64,000 bases of DNA from contig CP136064.1 in NCBI GenBank assembly GCA_032622095.1, positions 2,048,001-2,112,000 of the forward strand, in the 5' to 3' direction. The notes beneath the pieces are model-generated. The model made no database searches. It had not been told where the DNA came from and worked only from the letters and a program-made list of their open reading frames with translations. Below, piece by piece: positions 52,801 to 64,000 of the stretch; position 1 is the first letter of the stretch, and every line of letters starts with the position of its first letter. The DNA comes from Siphonodentalium dalli (taxonomy: Eukaryota; Mollusca; Scaphopoda; Gadilida; Siphonodentaliidae). Position numbers and translations under genes: made by a program.

Positions 52801-54558
52801 TATTCGAATCGGGTTGTCATTTACAATGACTGCAGAAAATAAATATCTCCATGTTGGAATGCAAATGTATGTTTAAAGGAACAGATGTATCTCAACTTAA
52901 AGGGACATAAGTAACACAGTCACCAACTTTAAGGGGTATCTGCTATAGACTGGTTCCATGGTGGAGTACGGTTGGATATTTTCAATTTGGCGCATGTTTC
53001 TCCATACCGCGCCATGTCAAATCTGGCCCTATCCGAATCGGGTTGTCATTTACAATGACTGCAGAAAATATATATCTTCATGGTGGAATGCAAATGTATG
53101 TTTAAAGGAACAGATGTTTCTCAACTTAAAGGGACATAAGTAACACAGTCACCAACTTTAAGGGGTATCTGCTATAGACTGGTTCCATGGTGGAGTACGG
53201 TTGGATATTTTCTATTTGGCGCATGTTTCTCCATACCGCGCCATGTCAAATCTGGCCATATCCGAATCGGGTTGTCATTTACAATGACAACAGAAAATAA
53301 ATATCTCCATGTTGGAATGCAAATGTATGTTTAAAGGAACAGATGTATCTCAACTTAAAGGGACATAAGTAACAGTCACCAACTTTAAGGGGTATCTGCT
53401 ATAGACTGGTTCCATGGTGGAGTACGGTTGGATATTTTCAATTTGGCGCATGTTTCTCCATACCGCGCCATGTCAAATCTGGCCCTATTCGAATCGGGTT
53501 GTCATTTACAATGACTGCAGAAAATAAATATCTTCATGTTGGAATGCAAATGTATGTTTAAAGGAACAGATGTATCTCAACTTAAAGGGACATAAGTAAC
53601 ACAGTCACCAACTTTAAGGGGTGTCTGATATAGACTGGTTCCATGGTGGAGTACGGTTGGATATTTTCAATTTGGCGCATGTTTCTCCATACCGCGCCAT
53701 GTCAATTCTGGCCATATCCGAATCGGGTTGTCATTTACAATGACTACAGAAAATAAATATCTTCATGTTGGAATGCAAATGTATGTTTAAAGGAACAGAT
53801 GTATCTCAACTTAAAGGGACATAAGTAACACAGTCACCAACTTTAAGGGGTGTCTGCTATAGACTGGTTCCATGGTGGAGTACGGTTGGATATTTTCAAT
53901 TTGGCGCATGTTTCTCCATACCGCGCCATGTCAAATCTGGCCCTATCCGAATCGGGTTGTCATTTACAATGACTGCAGAAAATATATATCTTCATGGTGG
54001 AATGCAAATGTATGTTTAAAGGAACAGATGTATCTCAACTTAAAGGGACATAAGTAACACAGTCACCAACTTTAAGGGGTATCTGCTATAGACTGGTTCC
54101 ATGGTGGAGTACGGTTGGATATTTTCTATTTGGCGCATGTTTCTCCATACCGCGCCATGTCAAATCTGGCCCTATCCGAATCGGGTTGTCATTTACAATG
54201 ACTGCAGAAAATATATATCTTCATGGTGGAATGCAAATGTATGTTTAAAGGAACAGATGTATCTCAACTTAAAGGGACATAAGTAACACAGTCACCAACT
54301 TTAAGGGGTATCTGCTATAGACTGGTTCCATGGTGGAGTACTGTTGGATATTTTCAATTTGGCGCATGTTTCTCCATACCGCGCCATGTCAAATCTGGCC
54401 ATATCCGAATCGGGTTGTCATTTACAATGACTACAGAAAATAAATAGCTTCATGTTGGAATGCAAATGTATGTTTAAAGGAACAGATGTATCTGAACTTA
54501 AAGGGACATAAGTAACACAGTCACCAACTTTAAGGGGTATCTGCTATAGACTGGTTCC

Positions 54559-55326
54559 ATGGTGGAGTACGGTTGGATATTTTCTATTTGGCGCATGTTG
54601 CTCCATACCGCGCCATGTCAAATCTGGCCATATCCGAATCGGGTCATACCGCGCCATGTCAAATCTGGCCATATCCGATTCGGGTTGTCATTTACAATGA
54701 CTGCAGAAAATATATATCTTCATGGTGGAATGCAAATGTATGTTTAAAGGAACAGATGTATCACAACTTAAAGGGACATAAGTAACACCGTCACCAACTT
54801 TAAGGGGTATCTGCTATAGACTGGTTCCATGGTGGAGTACTGTTGGATATTTTCAATTTGGCGCATGTTTCTCCATACCGCGCCATGTCAAATCTGGCCA
54901 TATCCGAATCGGGTTGTCATTTACAATGACTACAGAAAATAAATATCTTCATGTTGGAATGCAAATGTATGTTTAAAGGAACAGATGTATCTGATCTTAA
55001 AGGGACATAAGTAACACAGTCACCAACTTTAAGGGGTATCTGCTATAGACTGGTTCCATGGTGGAGTACGGTTGGATATTTTCTATTTGGCGCATGTTGC
55101 TCCATACCGCGCCATGTCAAATCTGGCCATATCCGAATCGGGTCATACCGCGCCATGTCAAATCTGGCCATATCCGATTCGGGTTGTCATTTACAATGAC
55201 TAAAAAAATATATATCTTCATGGTGGAATGCAAATGTATGTTTAAAGGAACAGATGTATCTCAACTTAAAGGGACATAAGTAACACAGTCACCAACTTTA
55301 AGGGGTATCTGCTATAGACTGGTTCC
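54559..55326. repeat. 270-229-269 monomer group
   Basis: Counterpart of 33198-33966 in the long duplicated segment, with a different arrangement. Here a 270-bp M/I chimera (54559, tail tcacaac/caccgtc) is followed by a 229-bp P monomer (54829) and then the 269-bp chimera (55058). Total length from the preceding shared monomer is the same as in the first copy. Confidence 0.87.
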
Positions 55327-58072
55327 ATGGTGGAGTACGGTTGGATATTTTCGATTTGGCACATGTTTCTCCATACCGCGCCATGTCAAATCTGGCCATA
55401 TCCGAATCGGGTTGTCATTTACAATGACTACAGAAAATAAATATCTCCATGTTGGAATGCAAATGTATGTTTAAAGGAACAGATGTATCTCAACTTAAAG
55501 GGACATAAGTAACACAGTCACCAACTTTAAGGGGTATCTGCTATAGACTGGTTCCATGGTGGAGTACGGTTGGATATTTTCAATTTGGCGCATGTTTCTC
55601 CATACCGCGCCATGTCAAATCTGGTCCTATCCGAATCGGGTTGTCATTTACAATGACTGCAGAAAATATATATCTTCATGGTGGAATGCAAATGTATGTT
55701 TAAAGGAACAGATGTTTCTCAACTTAAAGGGACATAAGTAACACAGTCACCAACTTTAAGGGGTATCTGCTATAGACTGGTTCCATGGTGGAGTACGGTT
55801 GGATATTTTCTATTTGGCGCATGTTTCTCCATACCGCGCCATGTCAAATCTGGCCATATCCGAATCGGGTTGTCATTTACAATGACAACAGAAAATAAAT
55901 ATCTCCATGTTGGAATGCAAATGTATGTTTAAAGGAACAGATGTATCTCAACTTAAAGGGACATAAGTAACAGTCACCAACTTTAAGGGGTATCTGCTAT
56001 AGACTGGTTCCATGGTGGAGTACGGTTGGATATTTTCAATTTGGCGCATGTTTCTCCATACCGCGCCATGTCAAATCTGGCCCTATTCGAATCGGGTTGT
56101 CATTTACAATGACTGCAGAAAATAAATATCTTCATGTTGGAATGCAAATGTATGTTTAAAGGAACAGATGTATCTCAACTTAAAGGGACATAAGTAACAC
56201 AGTCACCAACTTTAAGGGGTATCTGCTATAGACTGGTTCCATGGTGGAGTACGGTTGGATATTTTCAATTTGGCACATGTTTCTCCATACCGCGCCATGT
56301 CAAATCTGGCCATATCCTAATCGGGTTGTCATTTACAATGACTACAGAAAATAAATATCTCCATGTTGGAATGCAAATGTATGTTTAAAGGAACAGATGT
56401 ATCTCAACTTAAAGGGACATAAGTAACACAGTCACCAACTTTAAGGGGTATCTGCTATAGACTGGTTCCATGGTGGAGTACGGTTGGATATTTTCAATTT
56501 GGCGCATGTTTCTCCATACCGCGCCATGTCAAATCTGGCCCTATCCGAATCGGGTTGTCATTTACAATGACTGCAGAAAATATATATCTTCATGGTGGAA
56601 TGCAAATGTATGTTTAAAGGAACAGATGTTTCTCAACTTAAAGGGACATAAGTAACACAGTCACCAACTTTAAGGGGTATCTGCTATAGACTGGTTCCAT
56701 GGTGGAGTACGGTTGGATATTTTCTATTTGGCGCATGTTTCTCCATACCGCGCCATGTCAAATCTGGCCATATCCGAATCGGGTTGTCATTTACAATGAC
56801 TACAGAAAATAAATATCTTCATGTTGGAATGCAAATGTATGTTTAAAGGAACAGATGTATCACAACTTAAAGGGACATAAGTAACACAGTCACCAACTTT
56901 AAGGGGTATCTGCTATAGACTGGTTACATGGTGGAGTACGGTTGGATATTTTCAATTTTGCGCATGTTTCTCCATACCGCGCCATGTCAAATCTGGCCAT
57001 ATCCGAATCGGGTTGTCATTTACAATGACTGCAGAAAATAAATATCTTCATGTTGGAATGCAAATGTATGTTTAAAGGAACAGATGTATCTCAACTTAAA
57101 GGGACATAAGTAACACAGTCACCAACTTAAAGAGGTGTCTGATTTAGACTGGTTCCATGGTGGAGTACGGTTGGATATTTTCAATTTGGCGCATGTTTCT
57201 CCATACCGCGCCATGTCAAATCTGGCCATATCCGAATCGGGTTGTCATTTACAATGACTACAGAAAATAAATATCTTCATGTTGGAATGCAAATGTATGT
57301 TTAAAGGAACAGATGTATCTCAACTTAAAGGGACACAAGTAACACAGTCACCAACTTTAAGGGGTGTCTGATATAGACTGGTTCCATGGTGGAGTACGGT
57401 TGGATATTTTCAATTTGGCGCATGTTTCTCCATACCGCGCCATGTCAATTCTGGCCATATCCGAATCGGGTTGTCATTTACAATGACTACAGAAAATAAA
57501 TATCTTCATGTTGGAATGCAAATGTATGTTTAAAGGAACAGATGTATCTCAACTTAAAGGGACATAAGTAACACAGTCACCAACTTTAAGGGGTGTCTGC
57601 AATAGACTGGTTCCATGGTGGAGTACGGTTGGATATTTTCAATTTGGCGCATGTTTCTCCATACCGCGCCATGTCAAATCTGGCCCTATCCGAATCGGGT
57701 TGTCATTTACAATGACTGCAGAAAATATATATCTTCATGGTGGAATGCAAATGTATGTTTAAAGGAACAGATGTATCTCACCTTAAAGGGACATAAGTAA
57801 CACAGTCACCAACTTTAAGGGGTATCTGCTATAGACTGGTTCCATGGTGGAGTACGGTTGGATATTTTCAATTTGGCGCATATTTCTCCATACCGCGCCA
57901 TGTCAAATCTGGCCATATCCGAATCGGGTTGTCATTTACAATGACTACAGAAAATAAATATCTCCATGTTGGAATGCAAATGTATGTTTAAAGGAACAGA
58001 TGTATCTCAACTTAAAGGGACATAAGTAACACAGTCACCAACTTTAAGGGGTATCTGCTATAGACTGGTTCC
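55058..58072. repeat. 13-monomer higher-order cassette, copy 5
   Basis: 3,015 bp, led by a 269-bp monomer in which gactgcagaaaa has become gact followed by seven A. Otherwise it is the counterpart of 33697-36712 and shares its K/D hybrid. Confidence 0.87.
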
Positions 58073-59673
58073 ATGGTGGAGTACGGTTGGATATTTTCAA
58101 TTTGGCGCATGTTTCTCCATACCGCGCCATGTCAAATCTGGCCCTATCCGAATCGGGTTGTCATTTACAATGACTGCAGAAAATATATATCTTCATGGTG
58201 GAATGCAAATGTATGTTTAAAGGAACAGATGTTTCTCAACTTAAAGGGACATAAGTAACACAGTCACCAACTTTAAGGGATATCTGCTATAGACTGGTTC
58301 CATGGTGGAGTACGGTTGGATATTTTCTATTTGGCGCATGTTTCTCCATACCGCGCCATGTCAAATCTGGCCATATCCGAATCGGGTTGTCATTTACAAT
58401 GACAACAGAAAATAAATATCTCCATGTTGGAATGCAAATGTATGTTTAAAGGAACAGATGTATCTCAACTTAAAGGGACATAAGTAACAGTCACCAACTT
58501 TAAGGGGTATCTGCTATAGACTGGTTCCATGGTGGAGTACGGTTGGATATTTTCAATTTGGCGCATGTTTCTCCATACCGCGCCATGTCAAATCTGGCCC
58601 TATTCGAATCGGGTTGTCATTTACAATGACTGCAGAAAATAAATATCTTCATGTTGGAATGCAAATGTATGTTTAAAGGAACAGATGTATCTCAACTTAA
58701 AGGGACATAAGTAACACAGTCACCAACTTTAAGGGGTATCTGCTATAGACTGGTTCCATGGTGGAGTACGGTTGGATATTTTCAATTTGGCACATGTTTC
58801 TCCATACCGCGCCATGTCAAATCTGGCCATATCCGAATCGGGTTGTCATTTACAATGACTACAGAAAATAAATATCTTCATGTTGGAATGCAAATGTATG
58901 ATTAAAGGAACAGATGTATCTGATCTTAAAGGGACATAAGTAACACAGTCACCAACTTTAAGGGGTATCTGCTATAGACTGGTTCCATGGTGGAGTACGG
59001 TTGGATATTTTCTATTTGGCGCATGTTGCTCCATACCGCGCCATGTCAAATCTGGCCATATCCGAATCGGGTTGTCATTTACAATGACTACAGAAAATAA
59101 ATATCTTCATGTTGGAATGCAAATGTATGTTTAAAGGAACAGATGTATCACAACTTAAAGGGACATAAGTAACACCGTCACCAACTTTAAGGGGTATCTG
59201 CTATAGACTGGTTCCATGGTGGAGTACTGTTGGATATTTTCAATTTGGCGCATGTTTCTCCATACCGCGCCATGTCAAATCTGGCCATATCCGAATCGGG
59301 TTGTCATTTACAATGACTACAGAAAATAAATATCTTCATGTTGGAATGCAAATGTATGTTTAAAGGAACAGATGTATCTCAATTTAAAGGGACATAAGTA
59401 ACACAGTCACCAACTTTAAGGGGTATCTGCTATAGACTGGTTCCATGGTGGAGTACGGTTGGATATTTTCAATTTGGCGCATGTTTCTCCATACCGCGCC
59501 ATGTCAAATCTGGCCCTATCCGAATCGGGTTGTCATTTACAATGACTGCAGAAAATATATATCTTCATGGTGGAATGCAAATGTATGTTTAAAGGAACAG
59601 ATGTATCTCAACTTAAAGGGACACAAGTAACACAGTCACCAACTTTAAGGGGTGTCTGATATAGACTGGTTCC

Positions 59674-61963
59674 ATGGTGGAGTACGGTTGGATATTTTCA
59701 ATTTGGCGCATGTTTCTCCATACCGCGCCATGTCAATTCTGGCCATATCCGAATCGGGTTGTCATTTACAATGACTACAGAAAATAAATATCTTCATGTT
59801 GGAATGCAAATGTATGTTTAAAGGAACAGATGTATCACAACTTAAAGGGACATAAGTAACACCGTCACCAACTTTAAGGGGTATCTGCTATAGACTGGTT
59901 CCATGGTGGAGTACTGTTGGATATTTTCAATTTGGCGCATGTTTCTCCATACCGCGCCATGTCAAATCTGGCCATATCCGAATCGGGTTGTCATTTACAA
60001 TGACTACAGAAAATAAATATCTTCATGTTGGAATGCAAATGTATGTTTAAAGGAACAGATGTATCACAACTTAAAGGGACATAAGTAACACCGTCACCAA
60101 CTTTAAGGGGTATCTGCTATAGACTGGTTCCATGGTGGAGTACTGTTGGATATTTTCAATTTGGCGCATGTTTCTCCATACCGCGCCATGTCAAATCTGG
60201 CCATATCCGAATCGGGTTGTCATTTACAATGACTACAGAAAATAAATATCTTCATGTTGGAATGCAAATGTATGTTTAAAGGAACAGATGTATCTGATCT
60301 TAAAGGGACATAAGTAACACAGTCACCAACTTTAAGGGGTATCTGCTATAGACTGGTTCCATGGTGGAGTACGGTTGGATATTTTCTATTTGGCGCATGT
60401 TGCTCCATACCGCGCCATGTCAAATCTGGCCATATCCGAATCGGGTTGTCATTTACAATGACTACAGAAAATAAATATCTTCATGTTGGAATGCAAATGT
60501 ATGTTTAAAGGAACAGATGTATCACAACTTAAAGGGACATAAGTAACACCGTCACCAACTTTAAGGGGTATCTGCTATAGACTGGTTCCATGGTGGAGTA
60601 CTGTTGGATATTTTCAATTTGGCGCATGTTTCTCCATACCGCGCCATGTCAAATCTGGCCATATCCGAATCGGGTTGTCATTTACAATGACTACAGAAAA
60701 TAAATATCTTCATGTTGGAATGCAAATGTATGTTTAAAGGAACAGATGTATCTCAACTTAAAGGGACATAAGTAACACAGTCACCAACTTTAAGGGGTGT
60801 CTGATATAGACTGGTTCCATGGTGGAGTACGGTTGGATATTTTCAATTTGGCGCATGTTTCTCCATACCGCGCCATGTCAATTCTGGCCATATCCGAATC
60901 GGGTTGTCATTTACAATGACTACAGAAAATAAATATCTTCATGTTGGAATGCAAATGTATGTTTAAAGGAACAGATGTATCACAACTTAAAGGGACATAA
61001 GTAACACCGTCACCAACTTTAAGGGGTATCTGCTATAGACTGGTTCCATGGTGGAGTACTGTTGGATATTTTCAATTTGGCGCATGTTTCTCCATACCGC
61101 GCCATGTCAAATCTGGCCATATCCGAATCGGGTTGTCATTTACAATGACTACAGAAAATAAATATCTTCATGTTGGAATGCAAATGTATGTTTAAAGGAA
61201 CAGATGTATCACAACTTAAAGGGACATAAGTAACACCGTCACCAACTTTAAGGGGTATCTGCTATAGACTGGTTCCATGGTGGAGTACTGTTGGATATTT
61301 TCAATTTGGCGCATGTTTCTCCATACCGCGCCATGTCAAATCTGGCCATATCCGAATCGGGTTGTCATTTACAATGACTACAGAAAATAAATATCTTCAT
61401 GTTGGAATGCAAATGTATGTTTAAAGGAACAGATGTATCTGATCTTAAAGGGACATAAGTAACACAGTCACCAACTTTAAGGGGTATCTGCTATAGACTG
61501 GTTCCATGGTGGAGTACGGTTGGATATTTTCTATTTGGCGCATGTTGCTCCATACCGCGCCATGTCAAATCTGGCCATATCCGAATCGGGTTGTCATTTA
61601 CAATGACTACAGAAAATAAATATCTTCATGTTGGAATGCAAATGTATGTTTAAAGGAACAGATGTATCACAACTTAAAGGGACATAAGTAACACCGTCAC
61701 CAACTTTAAGGGGTATCTGCTATAGACTGGTTCCATGGTGGAGTACTGTTGGATATTTTCAATTTGGCGCATGTTTCTCCATACCGCGCCATGTCAAATC
61801 TGGCCATATCCGAATCGGGTTGTCATTTACAATGACTACAGAAAATAAATATCTTCATGTTGGAATGCAAATGTATGTTTAAAGGAACAGATGTATCTCA
61901 ACTTAAAGGGACATAAGTAACACAGTCACCAACTTTAAGGGGTATCTGCTATAGACTGGTTCC
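59674..61963. repeat. Tandem duplication of a 5-monomer cassette (2 x 1,145 bp)
   Basis: 59674-60818 and 60819-61963 have the same order: J' (gtcaattc, tcacaac), O (tactg, tcacaac, caccgtc), P (tactg, tctgatc), M (tctattt, gttgctcc), N (tactg, tctcaac). The corresponding places at 11232-12376 and 39686-40830 hold a single copy. This is a recent single-step expansion. Confidence 0.88.
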
Positions 61964-64000
61964 ATGGTGGAGTACGGTTGGATATTTTCAATTTGGCGCA
62001 TGTTTCTCCATACCGCGCCATGTCAAATCTGGCCATATCCGATTCGGGTTGTCATTTACAATGACTGCAGAAAATATATATCTTCATGGTGGAATGCATA
62101 TGTATGTTTAAAGGAACAGATGTATCTCAACTTAAAGGGACATAAGTAACACAGTCACCAACTTTAAGGGGTATCTGCTATAGACTGGTTCCATGGTGGA
62201 GTACGGTTGGATATTTTCAATTTGGCACATGTTTCTCCATACCGCGCCATGTCAAATCTGGCCATATCCGAATCGGGTTGTCATTTACAATGACTACAGA
62301 AAATAAATATCTCCATGTTGGAATGCAAATGTATGTTTAAAGGAACAGATGTATCTCAACTTAAAGGGACATAAGTAACACAGTCACCAACTTTAAGGGG
62401 TATCTGCTATAGACTGGTTCCATGGTGGAGTACGGTTGGATATTTTCAATTTGGCGCATGTTTCTCCATACCGCGCCATGTCAAATCTGGCCCTATTCGA
62501 ATCGGGTTGTCATTTACAATGACTGCAGAAAATAAATATCTTCATGTTGGAATGCAAATGTATGTTTAAAGGAACAGATGTATCTCAACTTAAAGGGACA
62601 TAAGTAACACAGTCACCAACTTTAAGGGGTATCTGCTATAGACTGGTTCCATGGTGGAGTACGGTTGGATATTTTCAATTTGGCACATGTTTCTCCATAC
62701 CGCGCCATGTCAAATCTGGCCATATCCTAATCGGGTTGTCATTTACAATGACTACAGAAAATAAATATCTCCATGTTGGAATGCAAATGTATGTTTAAAG
62801 GAACAGATGTATCTCAACTTAAAGGGACATAAGTAACACAGTCACCAACTTTAAGGGGTATCTGCTATAGACTGGTTCCATGGTGGAGTACGGTTGGATA
62901 TTTTCAATTTGGCGCATGTTTCTCCATACCGCGCCATGTCAAATCTGGCCCTATCCGAATCGGGTTGTCATTTACAATGACTGCAGAAAATATATATCTT
63001 CATGGTGGAATGCAAATGTATGTTTAAAGGAACAGATGTTTCTCAACTTAAAGGGACATAAGTAACACAGTCACCAACTTTAAGGGGTATCTGCTATAGA
63101 CTGGTTCCATGGTGGAGTACGGTTGGATATTTTCTATTTGGCGCATGTTTCTCCATACCGCGCCATGTCAAATCTGGCCATATCCGAATCGGGTTGTCAT
63201 TTACAATGACTACAGAAAATAAATATCTTCATGTTGGAATGCAAATGTATGTTTAAAGGAACAGATGTATCACAACTTAAAGGGACATAAGTAACACAGT
63301 CACCAACTTTAAGGGGTATCTGCTATAGACTGGTTACATGGTGGAGTACGGTTGGATATTTTCAATTTTGCGCATGTTTCTCCATACCGCGCCATGTCAA
63401 ATCTGGCCATATCCGAATCGGGTTGTCATTTACAATGACTGCAGAAAATAAATATCTTCATGTTGGAATGCAAATGTATGTTTAAAGGAACAGATGTATC
63501 TCAACTTAAAGGGACATAAGTAACACAGTCACCAACTTAAAGAGGTGTCTGATTTAGACTGGTTCCATGGTGGAGTACGGTTGGATATTTTCAATTTGGC
63601 GCATGTTTCTCCATACCGCGCCATGTCAAATCTGGCCATATCCGAATCGGGTTGTCATTTACAATGACTACAGAAAATAAATATCTTCATGTTGGAATGC
63701 AAATGTATGTTTAAAGGAACAGATGTATCTCAACTTAAAGGGACACAAGTAACACAGTCACCAACTTTAAGGGGTGTCTGATATAGACTGGTTCCATGGT
63801 GGAGTACGGTTGGATATTTTCAATTTGGCGCATGTTTCTCCATACCGCGCCATGTCAATTCTGGCCATATCCGAATCGGGTTGTCATTTACAATGACTAC
63901 AGAAAATAAATATCTTCATGTTGGAATGTAAATGTATGTTTAAAGGAACAGATGTATCTCAACTTAAAGGGACATAAGTAACACAGTCACCAACTTTAAG
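61964..64000. repeat. 13-monomer cassette, copy 6 (two monomers missing, cut by window end)
   Basis: Order I, D, C, D', A, F, G, H, J. Relative to 40831-43805, the A and B monomers between D and C (456 bp) are absent. It runs to the window end. Confidence 0.82.

Larger units (their letters stand above)
46779..58072. repeat. Long near-identical segment, copy 2
   Basis: Partner of 25418-36712 and one base shorter because of the 269-bp monomer at 55058. Private changes here include cataaaata (51001), cttgcc (51191), agatcta (52656) and tcgattt (55351). After 58072 the register changes. The sequence then matches 38085 onward, so six monomers (1,372 bp) present in the first copy are missing here. 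Confidence 0.9.
5642..64000. repeat. 229-bp satellite array, main segment (253 complete monomers)
   Basis: Uninterrupted head-to-tail array. Monomer starts run from 5699 to 63796, a span of 58,097 bp. This equals 226 x 229 + 22 x 227 + 4 x 270 + 269, so the lengths close without other net indels. Each monomer runs from ccATGgtggag through a constant gcgccatgtcaa block, a short dyad (GTCATT-TAC-AATGAC), a constant ggaatgcaaatgtatg block, then cttaaaggg and the ctttaagg tail. Subtypes differ at a small set of diagnostic sites: tacgg/tactg; tcaattt/tctattt; gcgcatg/gcacatg; tttctcc/gttgctcc; ccatatcc/ccctatcc/ccctattc; gaatcgg/gattcgg; ctacag/ctgcag/caacag; aaataaat/aaatatat; cttcatg/ctccatg; tctcaac/tcacaac/tctgatc; cacagtc/caccgtc/cagtc. 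A centromeric, heterochromatic or other structural role cannot be decided from sequence. The array continues past 64000. Confidence 0.98.

Noticed and set aside
5699-63065. Dozens of near-identical 61-, 62- and 70-73-codon open frames on the plus strand
   Set aside because: They are a by-product of the satellite. Each exists only where the monomer has TAT instead of TAA at one codon, or where the 41-bp duplication shifts the frame. They have no recognisable domain, and neighbouring monomers are closed.
5642-64000. CRISPR-like regular repeat spacing
   Set aside because: There are no unique spacers. The whole 229-bp period is repeated with only subtype differences, repeats are far too long, and no cas gene is present.
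5699-64000. CENP-B box in the satellite (ttcgaatcggg resemblance)
   Set aside because: The spacing between TTCG and CGGG is three bases instead of the seven required by the box, and most monomers lack TTCG at that point.

Overview
This window is eukaryotic, repeat-dominated DNA, most likely from an invertebrate animal. It contains no gene I can defend. About 59.4 kb of the 64 kb is one AT-rich satellite family with a 229-bp monomer, always in the same orientation. The rest (1066-5641) is a 4.6-kb non-satellite block made of decayed mobile-element sequence. A non-LTR reverse-transcriptase remnant, a LINE-like 3' tail and a PIF/Harbinger-like terminal-inverted-repeat element point to an animal genome. 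A marine invertebrate such as a bivalve would fit, but the sequence does not prove a taxon.

Layout. 1-1065: the last ~4.65 monomers of a left array that enters the window in mid-monomer. 1066-5641: an insertion that splits one monomer at a TTAA site. The site is duplicated, and removing the block restores a monomer of exactly 229 bp. Inside the block, in order: a left-end hairpin, a 3 x 22-bp repeat, two copies of an unknown dispersed repeat (one carrying a LINE-like tail), inverted pairs of a 42-bp module, the reverse-transcriptase remnant, a 1,426-bp element with 43-bp terminal inverted repeats and a TAA duplication, and a ~96-bp foldback at the right edge. 5642-64000: a continuous array of 253 complete monomers plus partial ones, running off the right end.

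The right array is a mosaic of recognisable monomer subtypes in recurring orders (higher-order structure). A 13-monomer cassette of 2,975 bp, or 3,016 bp when it starts with a 270-bp monomer, recurs five times in full and once in part. A 5-monomer cassette of 1,145 bp and a 4-monomer A-B-C-D cassette of 914 bp recur between and within these. Larger and younger duplications lie on top: a 4,576-bp tandem duplication (14207 onward) and a 21,361-bp-offset near-identical pair (25418-36712 and 46779-58072). Monomer lengths are 229 bp (226 copies), 227 bp (22 copies with a 2-bp deletion), 270 bp (4 copies with a 41-bp internal duplication) and 269 bp (1 copy). These lengths account exactly for the 58,097 bp between the first and last full monomer starts. 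Several monomers are hybrids of two subtypes, which are the expected marks of unequal exchange and gene conversion.

The many 61-62-codon open frames in the array are not genes. They exist only in monomers where one TAA has become TAT, and 229 is not a multiple of three. No tRNA, rRNA, CRISPR array or bacterial gene was seen. The noteworthy content is the record of satellite evolution and the precisely inserted composite block.
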